Part shown: positions 26,595-36,421 of the stretch, in pieces | Position numbering within the stretch: the stretch's first letter is position 1 | Layout of the letters: every line of letters starts with the position of its first letter | Origin: Vibrio sp. HI00D65 | GTDB lineage: Bacteria > Pseudomonadota > Gammaproteobacteria > Enterobacterales > Vibrionaceae | Direction of reading: 5' to 3' | Assembly (NCBI RefSeq): GCF_001635455.1 | Contig: NZ_LWEH01000364.1 | Span: forward strand, 248,001 to 312,000 | DNA: 64,000 nucleotides | The notes under the pieces: model-generated | Told to the model about the DNA's origin: nothing | Database searches by the model: none | Seen by the model: only the letters and a program-made list of their open reading frames with translations | Made by a program: the position numbers and the translations under genes

Positions 26595-28277
26595 ATGAGA
26601 AATTGGAATTTAGTCATACTGTCGAGTTGCTTGGTGCCATGTGTTGCGATGGCGTTGACAACCGCAGACCTGACTTTTGAATCTGGAGCGGATGCTTCCA
26701 ACTATTCTGTAAAAGGCAAACCCAATAATACTTACTCGGTTGCAGCGTCACTGCCTCAAGACGTCTTAACCAACGTCTATTCGATGTTGCCTGAAGGTAG
26801 TGCGGTCAATAGCGCTTTTATTGCACCTGAGCGCTACTCGAGCATCGACATTGATGATGAGTTGGACGGTGCAGAGTACGCTACTGCCACAATCACTTTC
26901 TTAAACGAAGGAGCGGGTTACCGCAACACCCTTGGCTACTTCGTGTTTGATACTGATAACCCCCCCGCAACTAAAGACGATATCAACGCACATATCGTGG
27001 TGTTTCCTAATACGTCCGTTGCTGAGGTTGGGGAAATGCAAGAAGGGGACTCTATTGATCTCAGCGTCCAACTTACTGCAGGCCAAACATTGGCCTTTTT
27101 CATCATTTCCAATGGTTGGGGGTGGGAAGGATCTTATAACAACATCCCGTGGCTTGGTGGCTGGGGCACGCCTTTCTACAGTTATTCAGCGCTCAACCCT
27201 GAGGCGACAGCCGAAAATAGAAGACATAATGTTGCCTTCTTGGATACAGAGAATGAGTTTTTGGTACTTGGTTTTGAGGACATTTACCGTCCAACTGGAG
27301 ATAACGATTTTAATGATTTGATCTTTACCGTTGAAGTTACGCCATTTATTGCTGTTGATGGGGTTAACGAGGACGGCACAACAGACTCTAAGTATGAGGT
27401 ACTTGTTCAAGAGAACAATGAAGATGTGACAGTGACAACCGTCTATCCAAGTTCGAACAGCTACGCAACGATCGCCTTTGAGGATAACTGGCCACTAAAA
27501 GGTGACTACGACTTCAATGATGTGGTTTGGCGCTACAAAGTGACGGAGCAGCTCAATGGTCAACGAGAACTTACCAACTTGACCGTAGATTACACACTTC
27601 AAGCGATGGGGGCAGGCTACTCGAATGGCTATGCAGTGAAACTACCGAATGTTTTACCTGCGAACGTAGCATCTACCACACTCACTCGCAATGGCGTTGC
27701 CGTTGGTCACACGATTTTACAAGCGGGAGACAGTGAGACGATATTGATGGTGTCAGAAAATCTAAGAGAGGATCTGGAAAACTTAGGTGAACTAACAGAA
27801 AGCTGTGTTTTCTACCGAACCCAAAGTACGTGTTCTGGGGTACAAAACGCTGACGTGCTTAACTACCAACTGTACGTGGAATTTACTACACCAGTATCAC
27901 GTGATGACATAGGTTACCCACCTTATGACTCGTTTATCTTTGGAGCTGATGGTACTTATCACGGTGACTTCGTTGCGACCCCACCGGGTATGACGTGGCA
28001 AACTCACTTAAAAGAGTTTTCAGGTACTAGTGATATGAATGACACCTTGTTCAATAGTCATGATGATAGCTCTTCAGGCTCAGAGTCGTTCAAAACCAGC
28101 AATAACATGCCATGGGTTATTAATATTCGAGACGAATGGGATCACCCTGTAGAACTGGTTGATATCAGTGATGCGTATACATCATTCCCTACATGGATAA
28201 GCAGCAGCGGTGAGACAGATGGTGAATGGTACAAAGCATCGACCACCAACAAAGTTATATCAGCGACGGATGAGTAG
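26595..28277 (+). CDS. LruC/DUF4114 domain surface protein
   Basis: 560 aa. The ATG at 26595 has AGAGAGGGA upstream and starts a signal peptide (MRNWNLVILSSCLVPCVAMA); the open frame extends to 26442 but that part is not signal-like. A DUF4114 module ends in FGFEDIYRPTGDNDFNDLIF-type sequence around residue 235 (here GFEDIYRPTGDNDFND), and a LruC module follows with GDYDFNDVVWRY near residue 300. The D-x-D-F-N-D patterns are typical acidic calcium-binding loops in these families. The function of LruC proteins is not established; many are exported and paired with a lipoprotein. A small lipoprotein follows 9 bp downstream, so the two probably work together at the cell surface. Confidence 0.85.
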   Translation: MRNWNLVILSSCLVPCVAMALTTADLTFESGADASNYSVKGKPNNTYSVAASLPQDVLTNVYSMLPEGSAVNSAFIAPERYSSIDIDDELDGAEYATATITFLNEGAGYRNTLGYFVFDTDNPPATKDDINAHIVVFPNTSVAEVGEMQEGDSIDLSVQLTAGQTLAFFIISNGWGWEGSYNNIPWLGGWGTPFYSYSALNPEATAENRRHNVAFLDTENEFLVLGFEDIYRPTGDNDFNDLIFTVEVTPFIAVDGVNEDGTTDSKYEVLVQENNEDVTVTTVYPSSNSYATIAFEDNWPLKGDYDFNDVVWRYKVTEQLNGQRELTNLTVDYTLQAMGAGYSNGYAVKLPNVLPANVASTTLTRNGVAVGHTILQAGDSETILMVSENLREDLENLGELTESCVFYRTQSTCSGVQNADVLNYQLYVEFTTPVSRDDIGYPPYDSFIFGADGTYHGDFVATPPGMTWQTHLKEFSGTSDMNDTLFNSHDDSSSGSESFKTSNNMPWVINIRDEWDHPVELVDISDAYTSFPTWISSSGETDGEWYKASTTNKVISATDE

Positions 28278-28286
28278 GAGAGCTCC

Positions 28287-28787
28287 ATGAATAAGATAAG
28301 TAAATTAATCACCATGACATCCTTCTCACTCATACTTAGTGCTTGCGGCGGTGGAGGAGGTGGTAACACAAGTGCATCACCTGCGCAAACTCCAGCAGCG
28401 ACACCGTCTCCAACGCCCGCTCAACTGCCTGCATCAACAATCCAGCCTGCTGCGATCAGTACGTCTGATATCGTGGCACCTGTCGGTTTCTCATTTGATA
28501 TTGGGAAGAAGATCAGCTTGTCGATGGATTACACGAGAACGACGGCAGGGGCTCTTCATTTGTACTCTGAGTCAGCATTTGTCATGAGTAATGGTGATGT
28601 TGTTGCGGAGCCTACTTCTAGAATCACAACCGTTTATCCAACACACACCGATGTCGTAGAGTTAGAAGTCAATGGCAACTGGGAGCAGATCTATGCTCGT
28701 TGGGTGCCAATGAGCAGTGAGGAGCAAGAACAGAGCTGGGTGGTCACACTCGATCAGTCGAGCAATAGTTACCATTTGGCTTTCTAG
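28287..28787 (+). CDS. Small lipoprotein partner of the LruC protein
   Basis: 166 aa. The signal MNKISKLITMTSFSLILSAC has the lipobox LSAC, followed by a run of six Gly and a linker of about 35 residues rich in Pro, Ala, Thr and Ser, which is a flexible surface spacer. The folded part (about residues 65-166) is all-beta in character and contains two conserved-looking Trp (GNWEQIYARW). GGAG precedes the ATG. It is 9 bp after the LruC gene and ends the operon. No named family recognised. Confidence 0.82.
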   Translation: MNKISKLITMTSFSLILSACGGGGGGNTSASPAQTPAATPSPTPAQLPASTIQPAAISTSDIVAPVGFSFDIGKKISLSMDYTRTTAGALHLYSESAFVMSNGDVVAEPTSRITTVYPTHTDVVELEVNGNWEQIYARWVPMSSEEQEQSWVVTLDQSSNSYHLAF

Positions 28788-28844
28788 TAACGTGTCGCTT
28801 CTCGATAAAATATCGAGCGATATTATTGATAGTATTTCAAACTT

Positions 28845-28870
28845 AAAGTACCTAAATATTTGGGTACTTT
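28845..28870 (+). terminator. Terminator of the LruC operon
   Basis: AAAGTACC / GGTACTTT with a 10-nt loop, followed by TATTTTTTA, 58 bp after the lipoprotein stop codon. Confidence 0.8.
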
Positions 28871-29163
28871 TATTTTTTACCTGCATTCCCTTCCTTTATT
28901 TCAAAGAAAAATAGCGCTGAAATGAGGGCTCTCTCATTTAGTAAGCTCATCGCCTCTACTGCTTAAAAATTAGGCGTTTAATCAATGTCTGTTGAGCCAT
29001 AACAATCATAGTTCAAACTTTTGATGAGTTTGGTTAGTACTCTAAATGAATGTTAAGTGGTTGTTTTTATGTTACTTATCACCGAGGTGGTGATGTTTTG
29101 TTAATAATTTGTTGTAAATAATAATTTGAACCCTAACTAAATTTCTGTCATTTTATATTTAAC

Positions 29164-29173
29164 TGAACGTTCA
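29164..29173 (+). promoter_or_regulatory. Probable BetI operator
   Basis: TGAACGTTCA, a perfect 10-bp palindrome 24 bp ahead of the betI start codon. BetI operators in enteric bacteria and vibrios contain this kind of TGAACGTTCA core, so self-repression of the bet operon is expected. The rest of 28871-29163 is AT-rich promoter DNA without a gene. Confidence 0.65.
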
Positions 29174-29196
29174 ATAAAAAATAAAAGGACTGAGAA

Positions 29197-29799
29197 ATGC
29201 CGAAGGTTGGGATGCCTGATATACGTAAACCGCAGCTTGTTCAAGCTACAATGGCTGTGATCGATCGAGTGGGTTTACATGCCGCGAGTATTGCGTTGAT
29301 CAGCAAAGAAGCGGGAGTCTCTACTGGTATTATCAATCACTATTTTGGCGGCAAACATGGCCTGCTTGAAGAAACCATGCGCGAAATTCTTCGCCAACTC
29401 TCCAATACCATCACTACCTCATTAAAAGCCCTCCCTGTTGATGCTCACCAACAGAGGATCAATGCGATCATCGATGGCAACTTCGAAGGCTATCAAGCCG
29501 AGAATAAGGTCGCGAAGGCGTGGTTGGCTTTCTGGTCATACTCCATGCATGACGAACAGTTAAAACGATTACAGCGCGTGAATGAAAGACGTTTGCTCTC
29601 GCATTTACGGCTTGAATTAAAAGGTATTTTGGATCATGAACAAGCGGATCTCGTTGCTCACGGGATCGCTTCTCTGATTGATGGTTTATGGCTGAGAGGA
29701 ACGTTAACCCCTTATGGTATAGATGCTAAGAAAGCCAAAGCCATCATCAATGATTACCTTGATAAACAACTGACGTTCTACTCGTGTCACATCAAGTAG
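29197..29799 (+). CDS. betI: BetI, choline-responsive TetR-family repressor
   Basis: 200 aa, the usual BetI length. The start MPKVGMPDIRKPQLVQATM and the HTH (ALISKEAGVSTGIINHYFGGK) are the standard BetI sequence, followed by an all-alpha ligand domain with AKAWLAFWSYSM and SLIDGLWLRGTL. AAAAGGA precedes the ATG. It represses the bet operon until choline is present. It is the first of six genes running to 36359, so it should control betBA and the choline ABC transporter together. Confidence 0.97.
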   Translation: MPKVGMPDIRKPQLVQATMAVIDRVGLHAASIALISKEAGVSTGIINHYFGGKHGLLEETMREILRQLSNTITTSLKALPVDAHQQRINAIIDGNFEGYQAENKVAKAWLAFWSYSMHDEQLKRLQRVNERRLLSHLRLELKGILDHEQADLVAHGIASLIDGLWLRGTLTPYGIDAKKAKAIINDYLDKQLTFYSCHIK

Positions 29800-29890
29800 A
29801 CCGCAGCTTAGTCATAGAACAGCACAATACTTACAACTAACATTCAAACAAGACCAGCAGAGTCTAATAACAATTAAGTCAGAATCTCAA

Positions 29891-31351
29891 ATGGAAATGA
29901 ACTCGTTATACATTGACGGCGCAGCAGTGAAAGCTACGTCTGGTGAAACCTTTGATAGCATCAACCCTGCAAATGGCGAACCTATTGCCACGCTAGGCCA
30001 AGCCTCCGCGGCCGATGTAGATAGCGCTATCGAATCAGCAAAACGTGGCTTCGCACTGTGGTCAGCAATGACAGCAGTTGAGCGCAGCCGCATTCTTTTG
30101 AAGGCGGTAGAAATACTTAGAGCTCGAAATGATGACCTTGCAAAACTTGAGGTTGTTGATACGGGTAAGCCATTACAAGAAGCGATTGAAGTGGACGTAG
30201 CCTCTGGCGCTGATGTTATTGAATACTTTGCTGGCCTGGCGCCTACGATGCAGGGCGACCAACAACCGCTTAGCGAATCTCAGTTTTTCTACACGCGTCG
30301 TGAACCGTTAGGTATTTGTGCGGGCATTGGCGCGTGGAACTACCCAATCCAAATTGCGATGTGGAAATCAGCTCCGGCGCTTGCTGCGGGCAACGCGATG
30401 ATTTTTAAACCTTCAGAAGAAACACCGTTAACCGCTCTAAAGCTTGCCGAGATCTTTACTGAAGCAGGTCTTCCAGATGGCGTGTTCAACGTGGTTCAAG
30501 GTGATTACCGTGTGGGCCAAATGCTTACGGCTCATCCAGATATCGTGAAAGTCTCATTTACGGGAGAAACCGGTACCGGCAAAGCAGTTATGGCTGACAG
30601 CGCTAAAACCCTTAAATCAGTGACGATGGAGCTTGGCGGAAAATCACCAATGATCGTATTTGATGATGCGAAATTGGACGATGCGGTTTCAGCTTCTATG
30701 GTCGCTAACTTCTACACACAAGGCGAAGTATGCACCAATGGAACTCGTGTCTATGTACACGAAAATATTTATGACGCATTCATCGAACAACTTAAAACGC
30801 GCACAGAGAAATTGATCATTGGTAATCCAATGGAAATGGAAACTCAGATAGGTGCGTTGATTTCTAAAGAGCATCTTTCGAAAGTCCTTGGTGCGATTGA
30901 GCTGGCGAAGCAGTCTGGCGCAACTTTGTTGACGGGTGGCTACCAAGTAACGGACAACGGCCTCGAAAACGGCAATTTTGTTATTCCAACGGTGTTTGTC
31001 GATTGTGATGACTCTATGCCACACGTCCAGCAAGAAATCTTTGGCCCAGTGATGTCTGTGATGAAGTTTACCGACGAAGACGATGTGATTCGCCGTGCTA
31101 ACGACACCAAATATGGTCTGGCCGCAGGTGTATTCACACAGAGCCTTTCTCGTGCTCACCGCGTGATCCACCAAATGCAGGCGGGTATTTGTTGGGTAAA
31201 CACGTGGGGCGACTCACCGGCAGAAATGCCGGTTGGTGGCTACAAACTTTCGGGTATTGGTCGTGAAAACGGACCAGAGACTCTACTTCACTATACGCAG
31301 ACTAAGAGCATTCTTATCGAACTTGGCGATTACGCCAGCCCTTATGCCTAA
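29891..31351 (+). CDS. betB: Betaine aldehyde dehydrogenase BetB
   Basis: 486 aa. This NAD(P)-dependent aldehyde dehydrogenase converts betaine aldehyde to glycine betaine, the last step of osmoprotectant synthesis. The general base is E247 (MELGGKSP) and the catalytic nucleophile is C281 (QGEVCTNGTR); FKPSEETPLTAL and FTGETGTGKAV form the coenzyme site. The C-terminal GGYKLSGIGRENGPETLLHYTQTK is the known BetB end, given here as landmark GGYKLSGIGRENG. A second in-frame ATG two codons in could be the start. It follows betI by 91 bp. Confidence 0.97.
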   Translation: MEMNSLYIDGAAVKATSGETFDSINPANGEPIATLGQASAADVDSAIESAKRGFALWSAMTAVERSRILLKAVEILRARNDDLAKLEVVDTGKPLQEAIEVDVASGADVIEYFAGLAPTMQGDQQPLSESQFFYTRREPLGICAGIGAWNYPIQIAMWKSAPALAAGNAMIFKPSEETPLTALKLAEIFTEAGLPDGVFNVVQGDYRVGQMLTAHPDIVKVSFTGETGTGKAVMADSAKTLKSVTMELGGKSPMIVFDDAKLDDAVSASMVANFYTQGEVCTNGTRVYVHENIYDAFIEQLKTRTEKLIIGNPMEMETQIGALISKEHLSKVLGAIELAKQSGATLLTGGYQVTDNGLENGNFVIPTVFVDCDDSMPHVQQEIFGPVMSVMKFTDEDDVIRRANDTKYGLAAGVFTQSLSRAHRVIHQMQAGICWVNTWGDSPAEMPVGGYKLSGIGRENGPETLLHYTQTKSILIELGDYASPYA

Positions 31352-31421
31352 CGCGTAACACTCGATTTAACGGGCTAGCGTTAGAGTTAGCCAAACAGAC
31401 TTATCTCAGGGAATAGATAAC

Positions 31422-33125
31422 ATGGAACAACGCTACGATTATATTATCGTCGGCGCGGGTTCGGCCGGCTGTGTGTTAGCGGATAGGCTAACGGAAAGCG
31501 GTGAACATAGCGTTTTATTACTCGAAGCTGGTGGCACGGATAAGAGCATTTTTATCCAGATGCCAACCGCGCTTTCTTACCCAATGAATACTGAAAAGTA
31601 CGCTTGGCAATTTGAAACTGAGCAGGAACCGGGCCTTGATGGTCGCGAACTGCACTGCCCACGTGGCAAGGTGTTAGGTGGTAGCTCATCAATCAATGGC
31701 ATGGTTTACGTGCGTGGCCACGCGTGTGACTTCGATCAGTGGGAAGAAGAGGGCGCTGCCGGTTGGAATTACCAAGCGTGTTTGCCTTATTTCCGCCGTG
31801 CTGAATCGTGGAATAAAGGCGGCGACGAATACCGTGGTGACAATGGCCCGGTCGGTACATGTAACGGCAACGATATGGCGCTTAACCCACTTTACCAAGC
31901 CTTCATCGACGCAGGAAAAGACGCCGGTTACCCAGAAACTCAAGACTACAATGGCTACCAGCAAGAAGGCTTCGGCACTATGCACATGACGGTAGATAAA
32001 GGTGTTAGAGCCTCAACCTCTAATGCTTATCTGCGTCGAGCATTGAAGCGCCCAAACCTTACGTTGAAAAAAGGCATCGTGGCACGCAAGTTTGTGATCG
32101 AGGTTCAACCGAACCAGAGCAAGAAAGCAGTCGGTGTGGAATTTGAAAAGTCAGGCAATATCCAAACTGCCATGGCGAACAAAGAAGTGATCTCTTCTGC
32201 GGGCTCTATCGGTTCTGTTCAACTACTGCAACTATCAGGTATCGGCCCGAAAGCGGTACTTGAAAAGGCAGGCGTGGAAGTTAAACACGAGTTGAATGGT
32301 GTGGGGGAAAACCTTCAAGACCACCTAGAAGTGTACTTTCAATATCACTGTAACGAACCTATCACGCTCAACAGTAAGCTTGGTTTAGTGAGCAAAGGAA
32401 TGATCGGTGCTGAGTGGATTCTCACTCGCAAAGGCTTAGGTGCGACCAATCACTTTGAATCGTGCGCCTTCATTCGATCTCGCAAAGGATTGAAGTGGCC
32501 AAATATCCAATACCACTTCCTACCAGCAGCAATGCGTTATGATGGCCAAGCCGCCTTTGATGGTCATGGCTTCCAAGTACACGTTGGTCCTAATAAACCA
32601 GAAAGCCGCGGCACGGTTGCTATCACTTCAGCAGATCCGCATGCCAAACCTCAGATTCAATTCAACTACATTTCGACCGAGCAAGACCGCCAAGATTGGC
32701 GTGATTGTATTCGTCTAACGCGCGAAATTTTGTCACAACCAGCAATGGATTTTTACCGTGGCGAAGAGATTCAGCCAGGATCGGATGTGACTTCTGATGA
32801 GGCGATTGACGAATGGGTTAAGCAGAATGTTGAAAGTGCTTATCACCCATCTTGTGGCTGCAAAATGGGTGCTGACGATGACCCAATGGCAGTGCTTGAT
32901 GAAGAGTGTCGTGTTCGTGGCATCGACAGCCTGCGTGTCGTTGACTCGTCTGTTTTCCCAACCATTCCAAACGGAAACTTGAACGCGCCAACCATCATGG
33001 TCGCCGAACGCGCATCTGATTTGATTCTGGGGAAACCAATGCTCAACGAACAAAACGTGCCAGTTTGGATTGCACCTGAATGGCAAGAGAAACAAAGAAT
33101 CAAAAAACCAGTCAGGGAAGCGTAA
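31422..33125 (+). CDS. betA: Choline dehydrogenase BetA
   Basis: 567-aa GMC oxidoreductase. The FAD-binding fold is at the N terminus (YIIVGAGSAGCVLADRL) and the GMC signature GKVLGGSSSINGMVYVRG follows near residue 85. The C-terminal active-site His lies in SAYHPSCGCKMG, and GNLNAPTIMVAERASD closes the flavin site. It oxidises choline to betaine aldehyde at the membrane, feeding electrons to the respiratory chain. It is between betB and the choline transporter genes in the operon. Confidence 0.97.
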   Translation: MEQRYDYIIVGAGSAGCVLADRLTESGEHSVLLLEAGGTDKSIFIQMPTALSYPMNTEKYAWQFETEQEPGLDGRELHCPRGKVLGGSSSINGMVYVRGHACDFDQWEEEGAAGWNYQACLPYFRRAESWNKGGDEYRGDNGPVGTCNGNDMALNPLYQAFIDAGKDAGYPETQDYNGYQQEGFGTMHMTVDKGVRASTSNAYLRRALKRPNLTLKKGIVARKFVIEVQPNQSKKAVGVEFEKSGNIQTAMANKEVISSAGSIGSVQLLQLSGIGPKAVLEKAGVEVKHELNGVGENLQDHLEVYFQYHCNEPITLNSKLGLVSKGMIGAEWILTRKGLGATNHFESCAFIRSRKGLKWPNIQYHFLPAAMRYDGQAAFDGHGFQVHVGPNKPESRGTVAITSADPHAKPQIQFNYISTEQDRQDWRDCIRLTREILSQPAMDFYRGEEIQPGSDVTSDEAIDEWVKQNVESAYHPSCGCKMGADDDPMAVLDEECRVRGIDSLRVVDSSVFPTIPNGNLNAPTIMVAERASDLILGKPMLNEQNVPVWIAPEWQEKQRIKKPVREA

Positions 33126-33247
33126 CGCGCAATGACTGGGTGAAAAACCATAAGAAATTAGCAATAAAATAATTAGTTAAAAGTCAGCAAAACTGCCTCT
33201 ACCGTTTGAGAAGAGGCAGAAAAAAGGAAAGATTAAAAGGAACCATT

Positions 33248-34219
33248 ATGACGACTCTAAATATGCATAACGTGACCACAAAAACGTTAGCCACATTCGC
33301 GATTAGCTCATGTGCATTTACAGCTAACGCTTCCGTTGAACCACAACAATGTGAAAACGTACGTTTTGCTGATGTCGGTTGGACTGACATTACTGCTACC
33401 ACCGCTGTCACCACTGAGCTTTTAAAAGGCTTAGGTTACACCACTAAAACCGACCTGCTTTCAGTACCTGTGACTTATTCTTCAATGGCTAACGGCGACA
33501 TCGATGTGTTCCTAGGGAACTGGATGCCGACTATGGAAGGCGACATTGCTAAATACCGTGAAGCGGGCACTGTCGAAACGGTTCGTGCCAATCTAGAAGG
33601 TGCTAAATACACGTTAGCGGTACCTAAATACGTGTATGACGCGGGGGTTAAAAGCTTCGCAGATTTAGCTAAGCACGCCGATAAATTCAAAGATCGTATC
33701 TACGGCATTGAGCCAGGTAACGATGGTAACCGCCTAATCCAATCGATGATCGATTCTGACGCTTTTGGCTTAAAAGATTTCAGCCTAGTTGAATCAAGCG
33801 AAGCGGGCATGGTTTCGCAAGTATCACGTTCAGCGCGTCGCAGCCAATGGATCGTTTACCTTGGTTGGGCACCGCACCCGATGAACAGTAACGTTGAGAT
33901 GGAATACCTTTCTGGCGGTGACGACTTCTTTGGCCCTAATTACGGTGGCGCGAATGTTTACACCAATGTTCGTTCAAACTACCTATCTGAGTGTTCAAAC
34001 GTCGGTCAGCTTTTGCAAAACCTAGAGTTCACTCTAGAGATGGAAAACCAATTGATGGAAGCGATTTTGAACCAAAACGTGAAACCTGAGAAAGCGGCTC
34101 AGCAATGGTTGAACAGCAATCCACAACAAGTGGAAGCTTGGTTAGACAATGTTAAGACACATAAAGGTGAATCAGCAACTCAAGCGGTTATTGAATACCT
34201 AAAGCAGGTAAAAGCATAG
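33248..34219 (+). CDS. choX: Choline ABC transporter, periplasmic binding protein ChoX
   Basis: 323 aa from the ATG at 33248, which has AAAAGGA upstream; an ORF start at 33206 would precede the signal peptide (TLATFAISSCAFTANA). The mature protein begins CENVRFADVGWTDITATTAV and contains VFLGNWMPTM and YLGWAPHPMN, the aromatic-box patterns of OpuAC-type quaternary-amine binders. It delivers choline to ChoW/ChoV. A stable hairpin after the stop codon probably protects this part of the mRNA, which would raise binding protein above permease. Confidence 0.94.
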   Translation: MTTLNMHNVTTKTLATFAISSCAFTANASVEPQQCENVRFADVGWTDITATTAVTTELLKGLGYTTKTDLLSVPVTYSSMANGDIDVFLGNWMPTMEGDIAKYREAGTVETVRANLEGAKYTLAVPKYVYDAGVKSFADLAKHADKFKDRIYGIEPGNDGNRLIQSMIDSDAFGLKDFSLVESSEAGMVSQVSRSARRSQWIVYLGWAPHPMNSNVEMEYLSGGDDFFGPNYGGANVYTNVRSNYLSECSNVGQLLQNLEFTLEMENQLMEAILNQNVKPEKAAQQWLNSNPQQVEAWLDNVKTHKGESATQAVIEYLKQVKA

Positions 34220-34262
34220 TTCTACCTATCGACCTATTTACTAAAGCTATATAAAGCATAAA

Positions 34263-34280
34263 GGTGGGCTTCGGCCCGCC
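34263..34280 (+). promoter_or_regulatory. Intercistronic hairpin between choX and choW
   Basis: GGTGGGC-TTCG-GCCCGCC, a 7-bp stem with one G-U pair and a stable TTCG tetraloop, 43 bp after choX and not followed by a U-tract. This kind of hairpin after a binding-protein gene usually stabilises the upstream transcript. Confidence 0.75.
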
Positions 34281-34299
34281 AATAATGAAAGGCAATATT

Positions 34300-35142
34300 G
34301 TGAATTTTATTACGGAAAACAAAATCCCTGTCGGACAGTGGATGGAAGCTGGTGTCGACTGGTTAACTATCAACGCAGCGGGCTTTTTTGATGCTATTTC
34401 TATCTTTTTAGAAACCGTTATTCTGTTTTTAGTCGATGTATTTAAATGGATGCCGCCTGCGCTCCCTATCGTGATTACTGCTGCGATCGCTTGGTATTTA
34501 CACCGTAAATTGTCGTTGGTGATCTTCGTTGTCGCGGCGCTTCTGACCATTCTCAACCTTGGCTATTGGCAAGAAATGCTGGAAACTTTTGTTCTCGTCT
34601 TTGCGGCGACAACGATTTCCGTATTAATTGGCGTACCGGTTGGCATCATGGCGGCGCACCGCCCTTGGTTATACACCTTACTGCGCCCCATTCTCGACTT
34701 AATGCAGACGGTCCCAACGTTTGTCTACCTTATCCCAACCTTGGTTTTATTCGGCTTAGGTATTGTACCGGGGTTAATCTCAACCATTATTTTTGCTATC
34801 GCAGCGCCTATACGTTTGACCTACTTGGGCGTGACTAAGGTGCCAGAAGAGCTGATTGAAGCCGGTAAAGCGTTTGGTGCTAGCCGTATGAAATTGCTCG
34901 TGAAAGTGGAATTGCCGGCAGCATTGCCAAGCATTATGGCTGGTATCACTCAGTGCATCATGTTGTCGCTTTCTATGGTCGTGATCGCGGCGCTTGTTGG
35001 TGCTGACGGGCTTGGTAAGCCAGTGGTTCGTGCCTTGAATACAGTGAATATCTCACAAGGTTTTGAAGCGGGACTGGCGATTGTACTTGTCGCTATCATT
35101 CTTGATCGCTTGTGCAAAACGCCTAATCAGAAGGAGGCTTAA
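34300..35142 (+). CDS. choW: Choline ABC transporter permease ChoW
   Basis: 280 aa from GTG at 34300, chosen because GAAAGG is 7 bases upstream; an ATG at 34285 would add five residues but its upstream bases are the hairpin, with no ribosome site. The N terminus MNFITENKIPVGQWMEAGVDW and six or seven TM helices match ProW-type permeases. The ABC-permease loop is EAGKAFGASRMKLLVKVELPAALP (landmark EAGKAFGAS..ELPAALP). It forms the inner-membrane channel of the choline importer and is followed 2 bp later by the ATPase gene. Confidence 0.93.
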   Translation: MNFITENKIPVGQWMEAGVDWLTINAAGFFDAISIFLETVILFLVDVFKWMPPALPIVITAAIAWYLHRKLSLVIFVVAALLTILNLGYWQEMLETFVLVFAATTISVLIGVPVGIMAAHRPWLYTLLRPILDLMQTVPTFVYLIPTLVLFGLGIVPGLISTIIFAIAAPIRLTYLGVTKVPEELIEAGKAFGASRMKLLVKVELPAALPSIMAGITQCIMLSLSMVVIAALVGADGLGKPVVRALNTVNISQGFEAGLAIVLVAIILDRLCKTPNQKEA

Positions 35143-35144
35143 TA

Positions 35145-36359
35145 ATGTCTATTCCTCAGCAACAAAAGACAGTGGACGCAATTACGATTAAAAACCTCGA
35201 TGTCGTTTTTGGTGATAAATCGAAGCAAGCGCTTGAGTTACTCGATCAAGGCAAAACTCGTCAGGAGATCATTGATGAGACAGGCCAAGTCGTCGGCGTA
35301 GATAATGTGTCGCTAACGGTTAAAGAAGGTGAAATCTGCGTGCTGATGGGCTTGTCTGGGTCAGGGAAATCTTCATTGCTTCGAGCGGTAAACGGTTTGA
35401 ATGAGATCAGCCGCGGCTCGTTGGCAATCAAAGATGGCGATAAGCAGGTTGATTTGGGGGAACAGTGCGATGAGGCGACACTGCGCCACCTTCGTACTCA
35501 CCGTGTTTCTATGGTGTTCCAAAAGTTCGCCTTGATGCCTTGGTTAACCGTGTTAGATAACGTGGCGTTTGGCCTTGAAATGCAAGGCGTTGCTAAGAAT
35601 GTTCGCCGAGCTAAGGCGCGTGAGCAGCTTGAAATGGTGGGTCTCGCAGAATGGGAAACCAAATTCCCTCATGAGCTTTCTGGCGGTATGCAGCAACGTG
35701 TTGGTTTAGCTAGAGCTTTTGCCATGGACACTGACATTCTATTGATGGACGAACCGTTCTCGGCGCTTGACCCACTAATTCGTGCTCAGCTTCAAGATGA
35801 GTTGATCACGCTGCAAAACAAGCTCAACAAAACGATTCTGTTCGTAAGCCACGACTTAGACGAAGCGCTGAAGATTGGTAACAACATTGCGATCATGGAG
35901 TCCGGCAAGCTGATTCAACATGGTAAACCTGAAGAGATCGTACTCACACCTAAAACGGAATACGTGAAGGACTTCGTTGCTCATACTAACCCATTGAATG
36001 TACTAAAAGGTCGCTCATTGATGCAGCCTCTGGATTCTTTGAAACAAGAAGATGAAAGCTGGCAGATCTGTGATTCAAAAGACCTATGGGTTGAGCAGAG
36101 CGAAGGAGAGCTATCTGTAAAAGGTGAATCGGATGTGGCACTTGTCGAGTGGAATGAGTCTGATGATTTAGCCGAGATAAGCAGTACGAGTGTTGTTGTG
36201 GTAAGCCCAGAGATTGGCATGCGTGATGCAATTCAGCTCAAGCAGATCAGTAATCATCCGATCTTGCTGGTTGAAGATAATCAATTGGTCGGAATCTTGG
36301 ATAACAGTGAGTTCTACAACGCATTGACGGGGAATTTCCAACTCAATAATGCTGCTTAG
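35145..36359 (+). CDS. choV: Choline ABC transporter ATP-binding protein ChoV
   Basis: 404 aa. Walker A GLSGSGKSS, Q-loop VFQKFALMPW, ABC signature LSGGMQQRVGLARA, Walker B DILLMDEPFSALDP and the switch His in FVSHDLDEA are all present. The N-terminal extension (DKSKQALELLDQGKTRQEI) is characteristic of the quaternary-amine ProV/OpuA group. After about residue 275 comes a CBS-like tail (VVVVSPEIGMRDAIQLKQ, HPILLVEDNQLVGILDN). It powers choline uptake and is the last gene of the operon. Confidence 0.95.
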   Translation: MSIPQQQKTVDAITIKNLDVVFGDKSKQALELLDQGKTRQEIIDETGQVVGVDNVSLTVKEGEICVLMGLSGSGKSSLLRAVNGLNEISRGSLAIKDGDKQVDLGEQCDEATLRHLRTHRVSMVFQKFALMPWLTVLDNVAFGLEMQGVAKNVRRAKAREQLEMVGLAEWETKFPHELSGGMQQRVGLARAFAMDTDILLMDEPFSALDPLIRAQLQDELITLQNKLNKTILFVSHDLDEALKIGNNIAIMESGKLIQHGKPEEIVLTPKTEYVKDFVAHTNPLNVLKGRSLMQPLDSLKQEDESWQICDSKDLWVEQSEGELSVKGESDVALVEWNESDDLAEISSTSVVVVSPEIGMRDAIQLKQISNHPILLVEDNQLVGILDNSEFYNALTGNFQLNNAA

Positions 36360-36395
36360 TCGCTGGAGTTGGGAACACTCGCTTTTTAACGATAA

Positions 36396-36421
36396 ATAGG
36401 TAGTGAAACCTCGCTACCTAT
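36396..36421 (+). terminator. Terminator of the bet/cho operon
   Basis: ATAGGTAG / CTACCTAT with a 10-nt loop, 36 bp after choV and followed at some distance by CTCTTTTTATTTTTTT. The rest of 36422-36714 carries no supported gene. Confidence 0.65.
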
